NCBI GenBank assembly: GCA_050248595.1
Contig: JBFWSB010000022.1
Coordinates: 1 to 23,081 of the forward strand
Direction of reading: 5' to 3'
Length of the DNA stretch: 23,081 bases
Source: JAGWAZ01 sp050248595
GTDB lineage: Bacteria > Bacteroidota > Ignavibacteria > OLB7
A model generated the notes under the pieces. It was given only the letters and a program-made list of their open reading frames with translations. It ran no database searches and had not been told where the DNA came from. This document shows, piece after piece, positions 1-7,976 of the stretch (position 1 is the stretch's first letter; the number at the start of each line of letters is the position of its first letter). Position numbers and translations under genes: made by a program.

Positions 1-6
1 TATTGA

Positions 7-2967
7 ATGAGAGTGAAGAGTGAGCAGTTTCTTGATTCACGGTTGTTGCCGTGGATTGGGCGCGCCCTTCTGATCGCGGTACTCTCGGTATTGGCTTCTC
101 CCCTACTCATTCACAGTCGACCTGAGTTCGACATTGCCGTTCGCGAGTTTGGATATGACGACGGACTTCCCCGCACACTCTTCGGCATTCTCCAGAGCAA
201 GGAAGGATATCTCTACATTGCTACCCATATCGGTCTTGTTCGATATAACGGCTACGAGTTTGTTCTTGTTGACGGTAACGGAAGTGTCTTCTCTCCGGTT
301 GAGGATGCTCAGGGAAACATCTGGATGTCAACGCACCCAAGTGGAAGTATCTACCACTTCAAGAATGAGAAAACCTCTCTATTCTCCGGCGACGCAAGCC
401 TACAACGCGATACCATCTTTCGAAAGAAAAGCAACTACCCGTTTGTTGTTCTGAACGACACGGTCTGGACTTCAGATGGCCAACACCTATACAAGCTCTG
501 GAACGACACAGCGGTTAATCTCACTCCATTGTTGACGAGAACCGCTGAGGGGGGAAGCCACTATCTTCAAAAGTTTGGGCGGCGATGTTTGATGATTGTG
601 TCCGAGCAAGCAAGTTGGCAGGGACCGGATACTATTCTCTCAATGGATGAGAACGTTGTCGCCGCTCGCTTCGCCGCTCCAGTCCCTTTCTTACAGTGGG
701 GACAGGTTCTCAGAGACAGCTCGATTCTTGCCCTGACTGAAAGTGGTGGGGTTGTGATCCAGCCGAACGGATCTGTTCAACGGTTTTCACTACCAGGAGA
801 CCTAAAGACTCGATCATTCTACGAAGAACCAAACGGTACAGTCTGGATATTAACCACTGATGGAGCATTTCGCTTCGACGGTGGAAAATTCGACAGTCTA
901 CCCCAACAACATCTCTTTCCTCGAAAGGAAATCAATGGTATGATTCGAGATCATGAGGGGAACTACTGGTTCACGAGCCGTCGCAGCCTGCTTTTTGTTC
1001 CATACGCAGGGATCTTCCAACTCTTTCTTCGCGACTGGCTTCTCATTTTTTTTGAACAGTTCAACAGTGAGATATGGATGACCCTGGACCACGGTGACAT
1101 CTTCAAACTTGACAGTTCTGGAACCACTCAACTTGTGTTCAACAGTACGATGATCGACAGATTGCATACAAGTCCTTCCGAAGACATCCTTGTTGATCGT
1201 GATGAGAACTTCTGGCTTGGAAGACAACTGCACTACTCTTCACCCCCTTACCGTGGGTTTACGATAGTAAACGACGTCACCGTCATGAGAAGGATGACAC
1301 AACTTCGGAATGGAAATATCATTCTTGCGAAGAGTCGTGGGTTCACAATAATGGACTCCAAGAGGAACACATTCCTTCAGTCCGAAGCTTTTGGCTACAA
1401 CAGATTAACCTGGTCATTTTGGGAAGAAGAAGATGGTTCTATTCTCCTCGGCTCAGATTCTGGACTCTACCGCTTTACAGGTAAGGCTGTTGAGCTTATC
1501 GGCTGGAAAGATTACTGGATTAAGGATGTAACGCGCAGTAGTAAGGGATACCTTCTGCTCGGAACAGCAGAACAAGGACTTGTGATTGCCGCGGGGAATA
1601 GAATGGTTGTTGTAGACAGTGAGCGTGGACTTCCAGACAACAGAACAGGAGCGATCTGTTTCGAGGAGGAGTACGATAGAATATGGCTTACAACTACAGC
1701 CGGCCTCAGCTCGATTACTATTCTCGACACAGCAACTCTTGACTTTTCGATAGCCAACTATTCCACTGCAAGTGGTCTCCCCTCAAACGCAATTGCTGGC
1801 GTTGAAAAGCTCGGAGATTATTTATGGCTCGGAACACGGAAAGGAGTTTGCCGGTTTCGACCTGACGAACTCCCTACCCTACAGGTTCCCCCACCAATCA
1901 ACATCACCGGCTTGCGCATCAATAACACCCTTGTTGATTCTCTCGGTCCATACCGGTTCCCGTATGATCAGAATAACCTCTCAATTTCGTTTTGCGGTAT
2001 AGCCTTTCGGGTTCAGAAGGGTATCACCTACGGCTACAGAATAGTGGGACAAAGTAATAAGTGGGTAACAACATCGGACCGAAGCGTTCACCTTTTCTCA
2101 ATGCCCCCCGGCGACTACGTCTTCCAAGTTACCGCAATGAACGAACATGGGTACTGGAACCCACAACCTGCCGAAGTTCGATTCACAATCACTCCACACT
2201 TTGCCGATACGCTCTGGTTCAAAACGATTGCCTTGATGGCACTTCTTCTGCTTCTCATATATACCGTTCGCCGTGTTCTGATAAACCAGAGAAACAGGTA
2301 TCGGATGGATGCCCACGTCCGGGAACTGCGACAGAAGATGCTGAGCATCAACATGAACCCACACTTTGTCTTCAACGTTCTGAATTCAATTCAGAGTTAC
2401 ATCAACAACAATCACCTATACAAGGCAAACGAGTATCTCGCGCAGTTCAGTCGTCTGATACGAATGAATATGGAAGCCTCACTTTCGAGCATTGCCCCGC
2501 TCGACGAAGAACTGAAACGACTACAGTTTTACCTTGAACTTGAACAGCTTCGGCTTGGAACACAGCTTGAATACCAGATTACCGTTGATCCTGTGATAAA
2601 CCAGGAGGAGACTATGGTTCCGACAATGTTGATACAGCCCTACGTTGAGAATGCGGTCTGGCACGGAATAGCTCGGAAAGAGCTACCCGGACATATTGAT
2701 GTTGTTGTCGAGGAACTCGACAGCGAACGCATTTGCATTACGATCACTGATAATGGACCGGGCATCGTAAGCGAAACGAATCCGAACCAGCGAGACTATC
2801 GTTCGATAAGCATGAGACTAAATCGTGAACGGCTGGAACTACTTGCAAAGAGTACCAAGCGTCCCTGCTCTGTAGAAGTGTTGAACAGACGTACGCTTGG
2901 CGACGACCTGGATGGAACCGTTGTGAGAATCGTTCTCCCCCACACCATTGATCTTCCCGAAGCATAA
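7..2967 (+). CDS. Sensor histidine kinase with periplasmic beta-propeller and Y_Y_Y domain (LytS/YehU-type)
   Basis: Probable inner-membrane sensor kinase that autophosphorylates on histidine and passes phosphate to a separate response regulator. A hydrophobic N-terminal segment lies at about residues 17-36. Next come two-component-regulator propeller repeats, recognisable by DGLP and GLxRY/WxxT patterns (for example near residues 52-80 and 590-620), then a Y_Y_Y domain at about 655-732. A transmembrane helix follows at about 740-757. The cytoplasmic His_kinase domain has the MNPHFVFN motif with the phospho-acceptor His786. The ATPase domain has an N box (QPYVEN, 877-882) and a G box (DNGPG, 915-919). 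No receiver or AraC domain is fused, so it is not a hybrid kinase. A TGA directly precedes the ATG in frame, which fixes the start within this frame and may mark the end of a coupled upstream gene. Family knowledge says the partner is usually a LytTR regulator; none is visible here. Confidence 0.9.
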   Translation: MRVKSEQFLDSRLLPWIGRALLIAVLSVLASPLLIHSRPEFDIAVREFGYDDGLPRTLFGILQSKEGYLYIATHIGLVRYNGYEFVLVDGNGSVFSPVEDAQGNIWMSTHPSGSIYHFKNEKTSLFSGDASLQRDTIFRKKSNYPFVVLNDTVWTSDGQHLYKLWNDTAVNLTPLLTRTAEGGSHYLQKFGRRCLMIVSEQASWQGPDTILSMDENVVAARFAAPVPFLQWGQVLRDSSILALTESGGVVIQPNGSVQRFSLPGDLKTRSFYEEPNGTVWILTTDGAFRFDGGKFDSLPQQHLFPRKEINGMIRDHEGNYWFTSRRSLLFVPYAGIFQLFLRDWLLIFFEQFNSEIWMTLDHGDIFKLDSSGTTQLVFNSTMIDRLHTSPSEDILVDRDENFWLGRQLHYSSPPYRGFTIVNDVTVMRRMTQLRNGNIILAKSRGFTIMDSKRNTFLQSEAFGYNRLTWSFWEEEDGSILLGSDSGLYRFTGKAVELIGWKDYWIKDVTRSSKGYLLLGTAEQGLVIAAGNRMVVVDSERGLPDNRTGAICFEEEYDRIWLTTTAGLSSITILDTATLDFSIANYSTASGLPSNAIAGVEKLGDYLWLGTRKGVCRFRPDELPTLQVPPPINITGLRINNTLVDSLGPYRFPYDQNNLSISFCGIAFRVQKGITYGYRIVGQSNKWVTTSDRSVHLFSMPPGDYVFQVTAMNEHGYWNPQPAEVRFTITPHFADTLWFKTIALMALLLLLIYTVRRVLINQRNRYRMDAHVRELRQKMLSINMNPHFVFNVLNSIQSYINNNHLYKANEYLAQFSRLIRMNMEASLSSIAPLDEELKRLQFYLELEQLRLGTQLEYQITVDPVINQEETMVPTMLIQPYVENAVWHGIARKELPGHIDVVVEELDSERICITITDNGPGIVSETNPNQRDYRSISMRLNRERLELLAKSTKRPCSVEVLNRRTLGDDLDGTVVRIVLPHTIDLPEA

Positions 2968-3177
2968 AGTCTGTACGGTCAGAAGAGGACGTTCCTTCCT
3001 TGCGACTCCGAACATATCCTAACAGCTTGGATCAAGTTCTCGCGTTCAATTCTCCTACCACTTGTATAGCAAGAACCACCACTTCTGCACCCGAGCTGAC
3101 CACCTACAAACCCTCTATTGATTCTCCCTACCCATAAGTCCATTTTGATCCCACTTCGGCAATCACTTGGAGTTTAT

Positions 3178-3207
3178 GGAAGCAGGTTCAACAATCTGAC
3201 TGCTTCC
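3178..3207. promoter_or_regulatory. Inverted repeat in the leader of the first T9SS cargo gene
   Basis: GGAAGCAG and CTGCTTCC form a perfect 8-bp inverted repeat with a 14-nt loop. It ends 27 nt before the start codon at 3235 and is followed by CCCTATTAAAA rather than a T tract. It could be an operator, an mRNA leader hairpin or a weak terminator for the upstream kinase gene. The remaining intergenic sequence from 2968 shows no convincing promoter to me. Confidence 0.35.
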
Positions 3208-3234
3208 CCCTATTAAAACCAAACGAGGAACATT

Positions 3235-5055
3235 ATGGAAAACTTGAATCGGCTACAGCACGCTCTTCGTAATCACACGGGGCAACATCAAAAGGAGCAT
3301 ACCAGCAACCGACAGAGGAGCAAGCTCCTGCTGATAGCGTTCCTGCTGTCGGTGTTTTCACTCAGCACTGCGCAGAGCCAAACATGGCAACGGGTTTACG
3401 GAGCGAATAATGAGCAGGGAGGGCGCAAAAAAGTGATGCCAGTCTCTGGAGGCTGTATAGTTACTGGAGAAGATAACGGATACATCGCCGTCGGTTGGTC
3501 ATTAGAACCAGGTAGCGACGTGTATGTTCTGCGCACTGACAATCATGGCACAACTCTCTGGGAATATACCTACGACATCAATTCTGTTGGAATCGATGTT
3601 GGGGAGAGCATCGTTCAGTTGAGTGATGGAACCGGATTCGTTGTAGTTGGGCACACAACCGCAGGGAGCAACACCGATCTCTTCCTGATGAAGATCGATT
3701 GCGATGGAATTCCTGTCTGGACACAACAGTATGGAGCCACATCTGCCCTTGAATTCGGCTACGACGTGATCGAGGAGATCAATTCAAGTGATCTTATCGT
3801 AGCTGGAGAGCGGAAGACTTCGTCTGGGTCAGATGCTTACCTGCTCAGAACAGATAATGTGGGCAGCTACATATGGGAGAACGTTATCGACCAATCTGCA
3901 TTCGATGCGTTTCGCTCACTTACTATTCTCTCAAATGGTGATTTGATGGCTGTAGGATACACGTCTGGTACTCTCACTGCAAAGGATGGGTTTGCTGTGC
4001 GGGCTTTTGGCGCTACTGGTGGTGTAATCTCGGCTGGAATCTATGGCAATGACATCCACGAAGATTTTTACTCGGTGATTGAACTGCAAAATCCTAACGA
4101 GTTTGGTCCCGGAGGACTACCAAACGTCGTGATCGCAGGCATCACGCGGAGTTACACCAACACCGACGATGATTACTTCGTCAAGCTTTTCGACGGCGAT
4201 CCCTGTATAACTCCGCTGCAAGTAGTACACTACACACCGGGTGAGCTTCACGAAGGGGCACGTGATATTAAGGAGATACCCTTTGTTCCAGGTAGCGGTG
4301 CTGGATACTCCCAGTGGGATCTGGCATTCACCGGATACAACGATCTCAACTCAATACGGATGATGTCGCTCCGAACGCTCAATCCGACCTCACTTTTCAT
4401 GACTGGACTCAGCATGGTATACGGGCAGTTTGGTTCAGAAGAGGGTTGGTCGCTCTATCCGCTTGAAGAGAGTGCAGCGGCAAACCGTTCAGAAGGTTTT
4501 ATCCTGTGCGGTGTGACAACATCGGACTGGTACAGCAACTTAGATCCAGCCGACCTTTATCTGGTGAAGACAGATCGCACTGGCAGTGCTGGAACCTCAT
4601 GTGAATTTCCACACGGCCCTGTCACCACCGAGGTAGACTTCGGCTACCACTGCATTACACCACTTGAATTCAGCCCGTCAACTCCCGTCACCTCGCTCAC
4701 TCCTCCAGAAACACTTCAGGATTGGGATGATCCGGTTTGTACGAACGGAACCAACGGAGCAAAACGTGTTCAACTAAAACAGGAAATTTCCTTCGCAGCG
4801 ATCAAGACTGTACCGAACCCTGTGCCGGAAGGAATGGACGTGGTGCTAATTGTGCCAAATGCAACGCTGGGCGACAAGGTGACGGTCACGGTTGTTAACG
4901 CTCTCGGTGAGAACATTCCTGTGACTGTCAGCCAGATCACACACGCTTCAGGCGAAATCACAATCGACACCGACAACCTGACGGGAGGAACCTATCGAGT
5001 ATCGGTTTCAGACGGTGAGACGAAGTGGTTAGGAGAGATCGTTATCCTGAAATAG
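3235..5055 (+). CDS. Secreted repeat protein with T9SS type A sorting domain (first paralogue)
   Basis: Predicted cell-surface or extracellular protein of unknown specific function. A basic N-region of about 30 residues precedes a signal-peptide hydrophobic core (KLLLIAFLLSVFSLSTA) near residues 31-47; the n-region is unusually long, but GAGGAA about 8 nt upstream supports this ATG. The body carries beta-propeller-like repeats of about 55-60 residues with the pattern GYIAVG...SDVYVLRTD..G..LWE..YD..., resembling SBBP/delta-60-type repeats. The last roughly 80 residues (PNPVPEG...VNALGE...GEITIDTDNL.GGTYRVSV...) match a T9SS C-terminal sorting domain, so export through Sec and then the type IX system is expected. 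The next gene is a same-length paralogue, showing a tandem duplication. Conserved cysteines (IDCDG, DPC, SCEFP) may form disulphides. Function beyond secretion cannot be assigned. Confidence 0.85.
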   Translation: MENLNRLQHALRNHTGQHQKEHTSNRQRSKLLLIAFLLSVFSLSTAQSQTWQRVYGANNEQGGRKKVMPVSGGCIVTGEDNGYIAVGWSLEPGSDVYVLRTDNHGTTLWEYTYDINSVGIDVGESIVQLSDGTGFVVVGHTTAGSNTDLFLMKIDCDGIPVWTQQYGATSALEFGYDVIEEINSSDLIVAGERKTSSGSDAYLLRTDNVGSYIWENVIDQSAFDAFRSLTILSNGDLMAVGYTSGTLTAKDGFAVRAFGATGGVISAGIYGNDIHEDFYSVIELQNPNEFGPGGLPNVVIAGITRSYTNTDDDYFVKLFDGDPCITPLQVVHYTPGELHEGARDIKEIPFVPGSGAGYSQWDLAFTGYNDLNSIRMMSLRTLNPTSLFMTGLSMVYGQFGSEEGWSLYPLEESAAANRSEGFILCGVTTSDWYSNLDPADLYLVKTDRTGSAGTSCEFPHGPVTTEVDFGYHCITPLEFSPSTPVTSLTPPETLQDWDDPVCTNGTNGAKRVQLKQEISFAAIKTVPNPVPEGMDVVLIVPNATLGDKVTVTVVNALGENIPVTVSQITHASGEITIDTDNLTGGTYRVSVSDGETKWLGEIVILK

Positions 5056-5084
5056 TCACACAACACAGTAAAGGATTCAGCGAG

Positions 5085-5113
5085 GAAGCCGGGTGCATTA
5101 ATGCCCCGGCTTC
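5085..5113 (+). terminator. Hairpin terminator after the first T9SS cargo gene
   Basis: GAAGCCGGG pairs perfectly with CCCGGCTTC around an 11-nt loop that contains the palindrome GCATTAATGC. It lies 30 nt after the stop codon. The following TTCTTCAGTT is only a weak T tract, so termination may be partial and the downstream paralogue may receive read-through. Confidence 0.6.
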
Positions 5114-5374
5114 TTCAGTTAAAAGAAGACATATCTACCAGAGCTGATAGCCATCTGAGTCGTGCTATCGACTGGAGCACCTGTGAAGCTTGCTTGAATC
5201 AAACACTAAGACTCAACGCATCCACCACACTTGTTCTGTATAGAGCGTCACTTATCTGCCTCTTCCCTACAAATGTCCATTCCTTGTTGAGATTCAGCAT
5301 TGAATGAGCACATCTTGCATCATACTCTTGTAGAGGTGCTCCCATCTCCAATATCAAAAAACAGTGTACTGCAA
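5114..5374. other. Intergenic region without a recognisable gene
   Basis: The gap between the two paralogous genes runs from 5056 to 5432 (377 nt). Apart from the hairpin at 5085-5113 and the promoter-like motif at 5375-5402, I see only weak short inverted repeats, such as GATAGC (5146-5151) with GCTATC (5164-5169). A 68-codon open frame starting inside the terminator has no protein-like features. No RNA gene was recognised. Confidence 0.4.
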
Positions 5375-5402
5375 TTGACATCTACGCATTGCTCTACACA
5401 AT
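5375..5402 (+). promoter_or_regulatory. Candidate sigma-70-like promoter for the second T9SS cargo gene
   Basis: A perfect TTGACA at 5375-5380 is followed after 16 nt by CACAAT (5397-5402), a 4/6 match to TATAAT. This lies 30 nt upstream of the ATG at 5433. The -10 match is weak, and primary sigma factors of Bacteroidota often use a different consensus, so this is tentative. Confidence 0.3.
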
Positions 5403-5432
5403 ACTCTACATTAACCATTTAGTGATATCCTC

Positions 5433-7238
5433 ATGAAAACAGTGAGCAAAACTTCGCGTTCGGTACACCTTCATCGGTCAGAACGATTGAGAAATGTACC
5501 CTCTCTTCACCTCGGCATTCTGGTTCTCTCCCTTTTGTTCCTCCCCCTTCTCGTCATCGATAGTCTTGGGCAGACCTGGCAAGCTATCTACGGCAACTTG
5601 AACAACCAGCATGGGCACAAACGAGTAATCCCGGTAACTGGATCGTGTGCAACAAGTGGTGGTGATGGATATATCGCCGTTGGGTATTCCGAGGAAAGTT
5701 CAGATGATATCTACGTCGTTCGAACTAACAATAATGGCATGACATTGTGGGAGAATACCTATGACGTAAACAACGGCAATCAAGATGTTGGAGAGAGCAT
5801 TATCGAGGCGGTTGATGGATCGGGATTTATCGTTGTCGGACACACCACCTTAGGCACAAACACCGACGTTGTCCTGATGAAAATCGATTGCAATGGTACG
5901 CTCGTATGGTTGAGAACGTATGACATATCAGGATCAGAAATAGGTCTGGACTTGATTGAAAAACCAATAGGTGGATCAAGTCCTGATATTGTCGCCGTTG
6001 GCGAGGTTCGCTACACGAACTCTTCTAACGCATTTATGCTCCGAACCACAAGTACTGGAGTTTATGTTTGGTTCGATACATACGACTATTTAACACTGGA
6101 CGGATTCAATGCTGTGACAAAGTTAGCCAGTGGGAATTTGATGGCAGTTGGATATACCCAAGAGCTTGGTGGAGGGGCAGATGGCTTCACAGTAGAGGTT
6201 GAGCCGATAGGGGGAAGCCCTATACTTACAGGGAAATTTGGAGGTCCTGGAGATGAAATCTTCTACTCAGTTATTGAACTTCAGAATCCAGTGGAAGTTG
6301 ATAACAATGGCGTTCCCAACGTTGTAATTGCAGGATACTCCTCCAGCTTTGCCACCGACAGAGATATCTACTTAGTGAAGTTTAACGGGACAGATCCATG
6401 CGCTGGGCCAACACAGGTTATTTATCGAACCCCGTCGAACGACGATGAGGAGGCGAAAACGATTCGTGAAATCCCCTTTCCCTCTTCTGGTGGTGGTGAG
6501 TTTAGCCAGTGGGATCTGGTCTTTACCGGCTACACCGATGAAGGACCTTCCCGTGATATGATTATCAAGACGGTAACACCTGCTCTTGCTCCAGGCTGGA
6601 TCAATAACAGATTTGGTCTGGACGACGTCGAAGAAGGGTGGTCTGTTTTTCCGGTTGCGCAGGGAAGCGGTCGAACGGAAGGATTTATCCTCTGCGGCTT
6701 TACCCTCTCTGATTGGTATGCTAACGGCGATCTTTCCGACATGTACTTAGTGAAGACAAACAGCAACGGAAGCAGCGAACTCCCATGTGAGATCCCATTC
6801 CTCGTAATTCCAGAATTCCCTGAATATCCGCACGAATGTATCATTCCTGATTTCGATGTGCCATTCTATTCAGACGATGATCCATTCACGCCGATGGCGA
6901 GCCATAACTGGTATCAAGAGGTCTGCACAAATGGAGCCAATGGTGCGAAGCGGGTGCAGCTTACCGAGGACGAGGGTTCCGCACTTACATCGCAGCCAAA
7001 CCCAGTAACCAGCGGAACAGATGTAATCTTGATCGTGCCGAATCTACTACAGAGCGATCAACTTAGGGTAAACATCGTGAATGCTCTCGGCGAAACCCTT
7101 CCTGTTAACGTTCGGCAAATATCCCACGCAACTGGAGAGATCTACCTCGACACAGATAATCTCCCAAGTGGATCGTACCGCATATCGGTCTCCACTGAAG
7201 AAACTCTTTGGTCAGGGCAGATCATTATTCTTCAGTAG
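5433..7238 (+). CDS. Secreted repeat protein with T9SS type A sorting domain (second paralogue)
   Basis: Same architecture as the upstream paralogue: a basic N-terminus, a signal-peptide core (LGILVLSLLFLPLLVI, about residues 28-43), propeller-like repeats (GYIAVGYSEESSDDIYVVRT; GFIVVGHTTLGTNTDVVLMK) and a T9SS sorting domain over the last 80 or so residues (QPNPVTSG...VNALGE...DTDNLPSGSYRISV). Long stretches align without gaps to the neighbour, including VGESI, MKIDC.G, YSVIELQNP and TNGANGAKRVQL, so the pair arose by tandem duplication. The proteins differ in the central repeats and in an acidic segment before the sorting domain (YSDDDPFTPM). No strong Shine-Dalgarno is seen before the ATG. 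Predicted to be exported to the surface; ligand or activity unknown. Confidence 0.85.
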   Translation: MKTVSKTSRSVHLHRSERLRNVPSLHLGILVLSLLFLPLLVIDSLGQTWQAIYGNLNNQHGHKRVIPVTGSCATSGGDGYIAVGYSEESSDDIYVVRTNNNGMTLWENTYDVNNGNQDVGESIIEAVDGSGFIVVGHTTLGTNTDVVLMKIDCNGTLVWLRTYDISGSEIGLDLIEKPIGGSSPDIVAVGEVRYTNSSNAFMLRTTSTGVYVWFDTYDYLTLDGFNAVTKLASGNLMAVGYTQELGGGADGFTVEVEPIGGSPILTGKFGGPGDEIFYSVIELQNPVEVDNNGVPNVVIAGYSSSFATDRDIYLVKFNGTDPCAGPTQVIYRTPSNDDEEAKTIREIPFPSSGGGEFSQWDLVFTGYTDEGPSRDMIIKTVTPALAPGWINNRFGLDDVEEGWSVFPVAQGSGRTEGFILCGFTLSDWYANGDLSDMYLVKTNSNGSSELPCEIPFLVIPEFPEYPHECIIPDFDVPFYSDDDPFTPMASHNWYQEVCTNGANGAKRVQLTEDEGSALTSQPNPVTSGTDVILIVPNLLQSDQLRVNIVNALGETLPVNVRQISHATGEIYLDTDNLPSGSYRISVSTEETLWSGQIIILQ

Positions 7239-7274
7239 TTGCGTCGAAAATTATCCAACCTTAGCCACAAACGA

Positions 7275-7307
7275 AGAGACCGGATCGACACTCTCGATCC
7301 GGTCTCT
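7275..7307 (+). terminator. Hairpin terminator after the second T9SS cargo gene
   Basis: A perfect 14-bp stem (AGAGACCGGATCGA with its complement) closes a 5-nt loop, 36 nt after the stop codon. The tail (CACTGTAATTAC) is T-poor. It sits between convergent genes and may stop transcription from both sides. Confidence 0.7.
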
Positions 7308-7344
7308 CACTGTAATTACAGCAGAGTAACTCGCCCTCTAAAAT

Positions 7345-7379
7345 TTTTAATTTTGCCTTTTGAATTTTGAATTCTCCCC
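7345..7379. repeat. Copy A of a 35-bp AT-rich element at a gene 3' end
   Basis: This element matches 16038-16072 at 32 of 35 positions (differences at element positions 8, 25 and 31) in the same orientation. It abuts the stop codon of the DUF5683 gene on the minus strand. It includes TTTTGAA units spaced about 7 nt apart. The other copy lies just downstream of tamB, an unrelated minus-strand gene, so it is an independent dispersed element and not part of a gene duplication. Confidence 0.7.
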
Positions 7380-7976
7380 CTACCATCGCGCCGAAATCCC
7401 CACTCCATTATGTTCAAAGTCAGGATAGATTTCTATTGAACTGAGGGAATCACCAACATCGAAGTCGAACAGGTGTGCTCCAACGTAGGCGTCAACGAAT
7501 GAGAGGAGGTAGATACCTCCAGCAATTGCCCAACTTAAATCACGATTGTCGCGGAATTGCTCGCGGTTGGCGAGCGTGGCGTTGTAGTCTAAACTCCCCT
7601 TCGTCAACGTTTGCAGTTGATCGTTGTAGTCAGATGCCCGCCCGTTGTTGTAGATGCCGAGGCCAACCAATGCTCCAATTGGAACGAGGAAGACTGGGAC
7701 TTTCCAATACTGTTCAGTATAGACTTGGCCTCCCGATGGGATAATCGCCCAGAGAAGAGCTGTTGTTGGACTTTTCGTCATCACGAACTCGCTGTTGGTA
7801 GAGGCAATCTGTCCACTCCCCCCCTCGATCCGTGGTGCAGGAGGCTTCTCAACCTCGGTTGTATCCTGTCCATTCGTGAGGATCGGCCAGAGAAAGAACA
7901 GAGAGAGCAGCAGCGAAAGAAGACTCCTTGAAGTCCAGTTGGAATTCACGATTCGATCACTCCCTTTCTCACCCAT
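7380..7976 (-). CDS. DUF5683 family protein
   Basis: Small exported or membrane protein of a family common in Bacteroidota and relatives, of unknown function. A signal peptide or N-terminal anchor spans about residues 15-36 (SRSLLSLLLSLFFLWPILTNG). Family-like motifs follow: KSPTTALLWAIIPSGGQVY and EQYWKVP at residues 68-94, then a hydrophobic segment (about 92-109), a charged spacer with RD, and FVDAYVGAHLFDFD at 160-173 ending a second hydrophobic segment. The ATG immediately follows the gatB stop (TAA-ATG), so translation is probably coupled. The link to gatB is likely operonic convenience, not shared function. The family name rests on motif memory; membrane topology is inferred. Confidence 0.75.
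   Translation of the reverse strand: MGEKGSDRIVNSNWTSRSLLSLLLSLFFLWPILTNGQDTTEVEKPPAPRIEGGSGQIASTNSEFVMTKSPTTALLWAIIPSGGQVYTEQYWKVPVFLVPIGALVGLGIYNNGRASDYNDQLQTLTKGSLDYNATLANREQFRDNRDLSWAIAGGIYLLSFVDAYVGAHLFDFDVGDSLSSIEIYPDFEHNGVGISARW

Noticed and set aside
2061..2537. 158-codon open frame within the histidine kinase gene
   Set aside because: It is an alternative frame over the conserved Y_Y_Y and phospho-acceptor regions and shows no domain signature.
5101..5307. 68-codon open frame between the two T9SS genes
   Set aside because: It starts inside the terminator hairpin, has no Shine-Dalgarno and no recognisable protein features.
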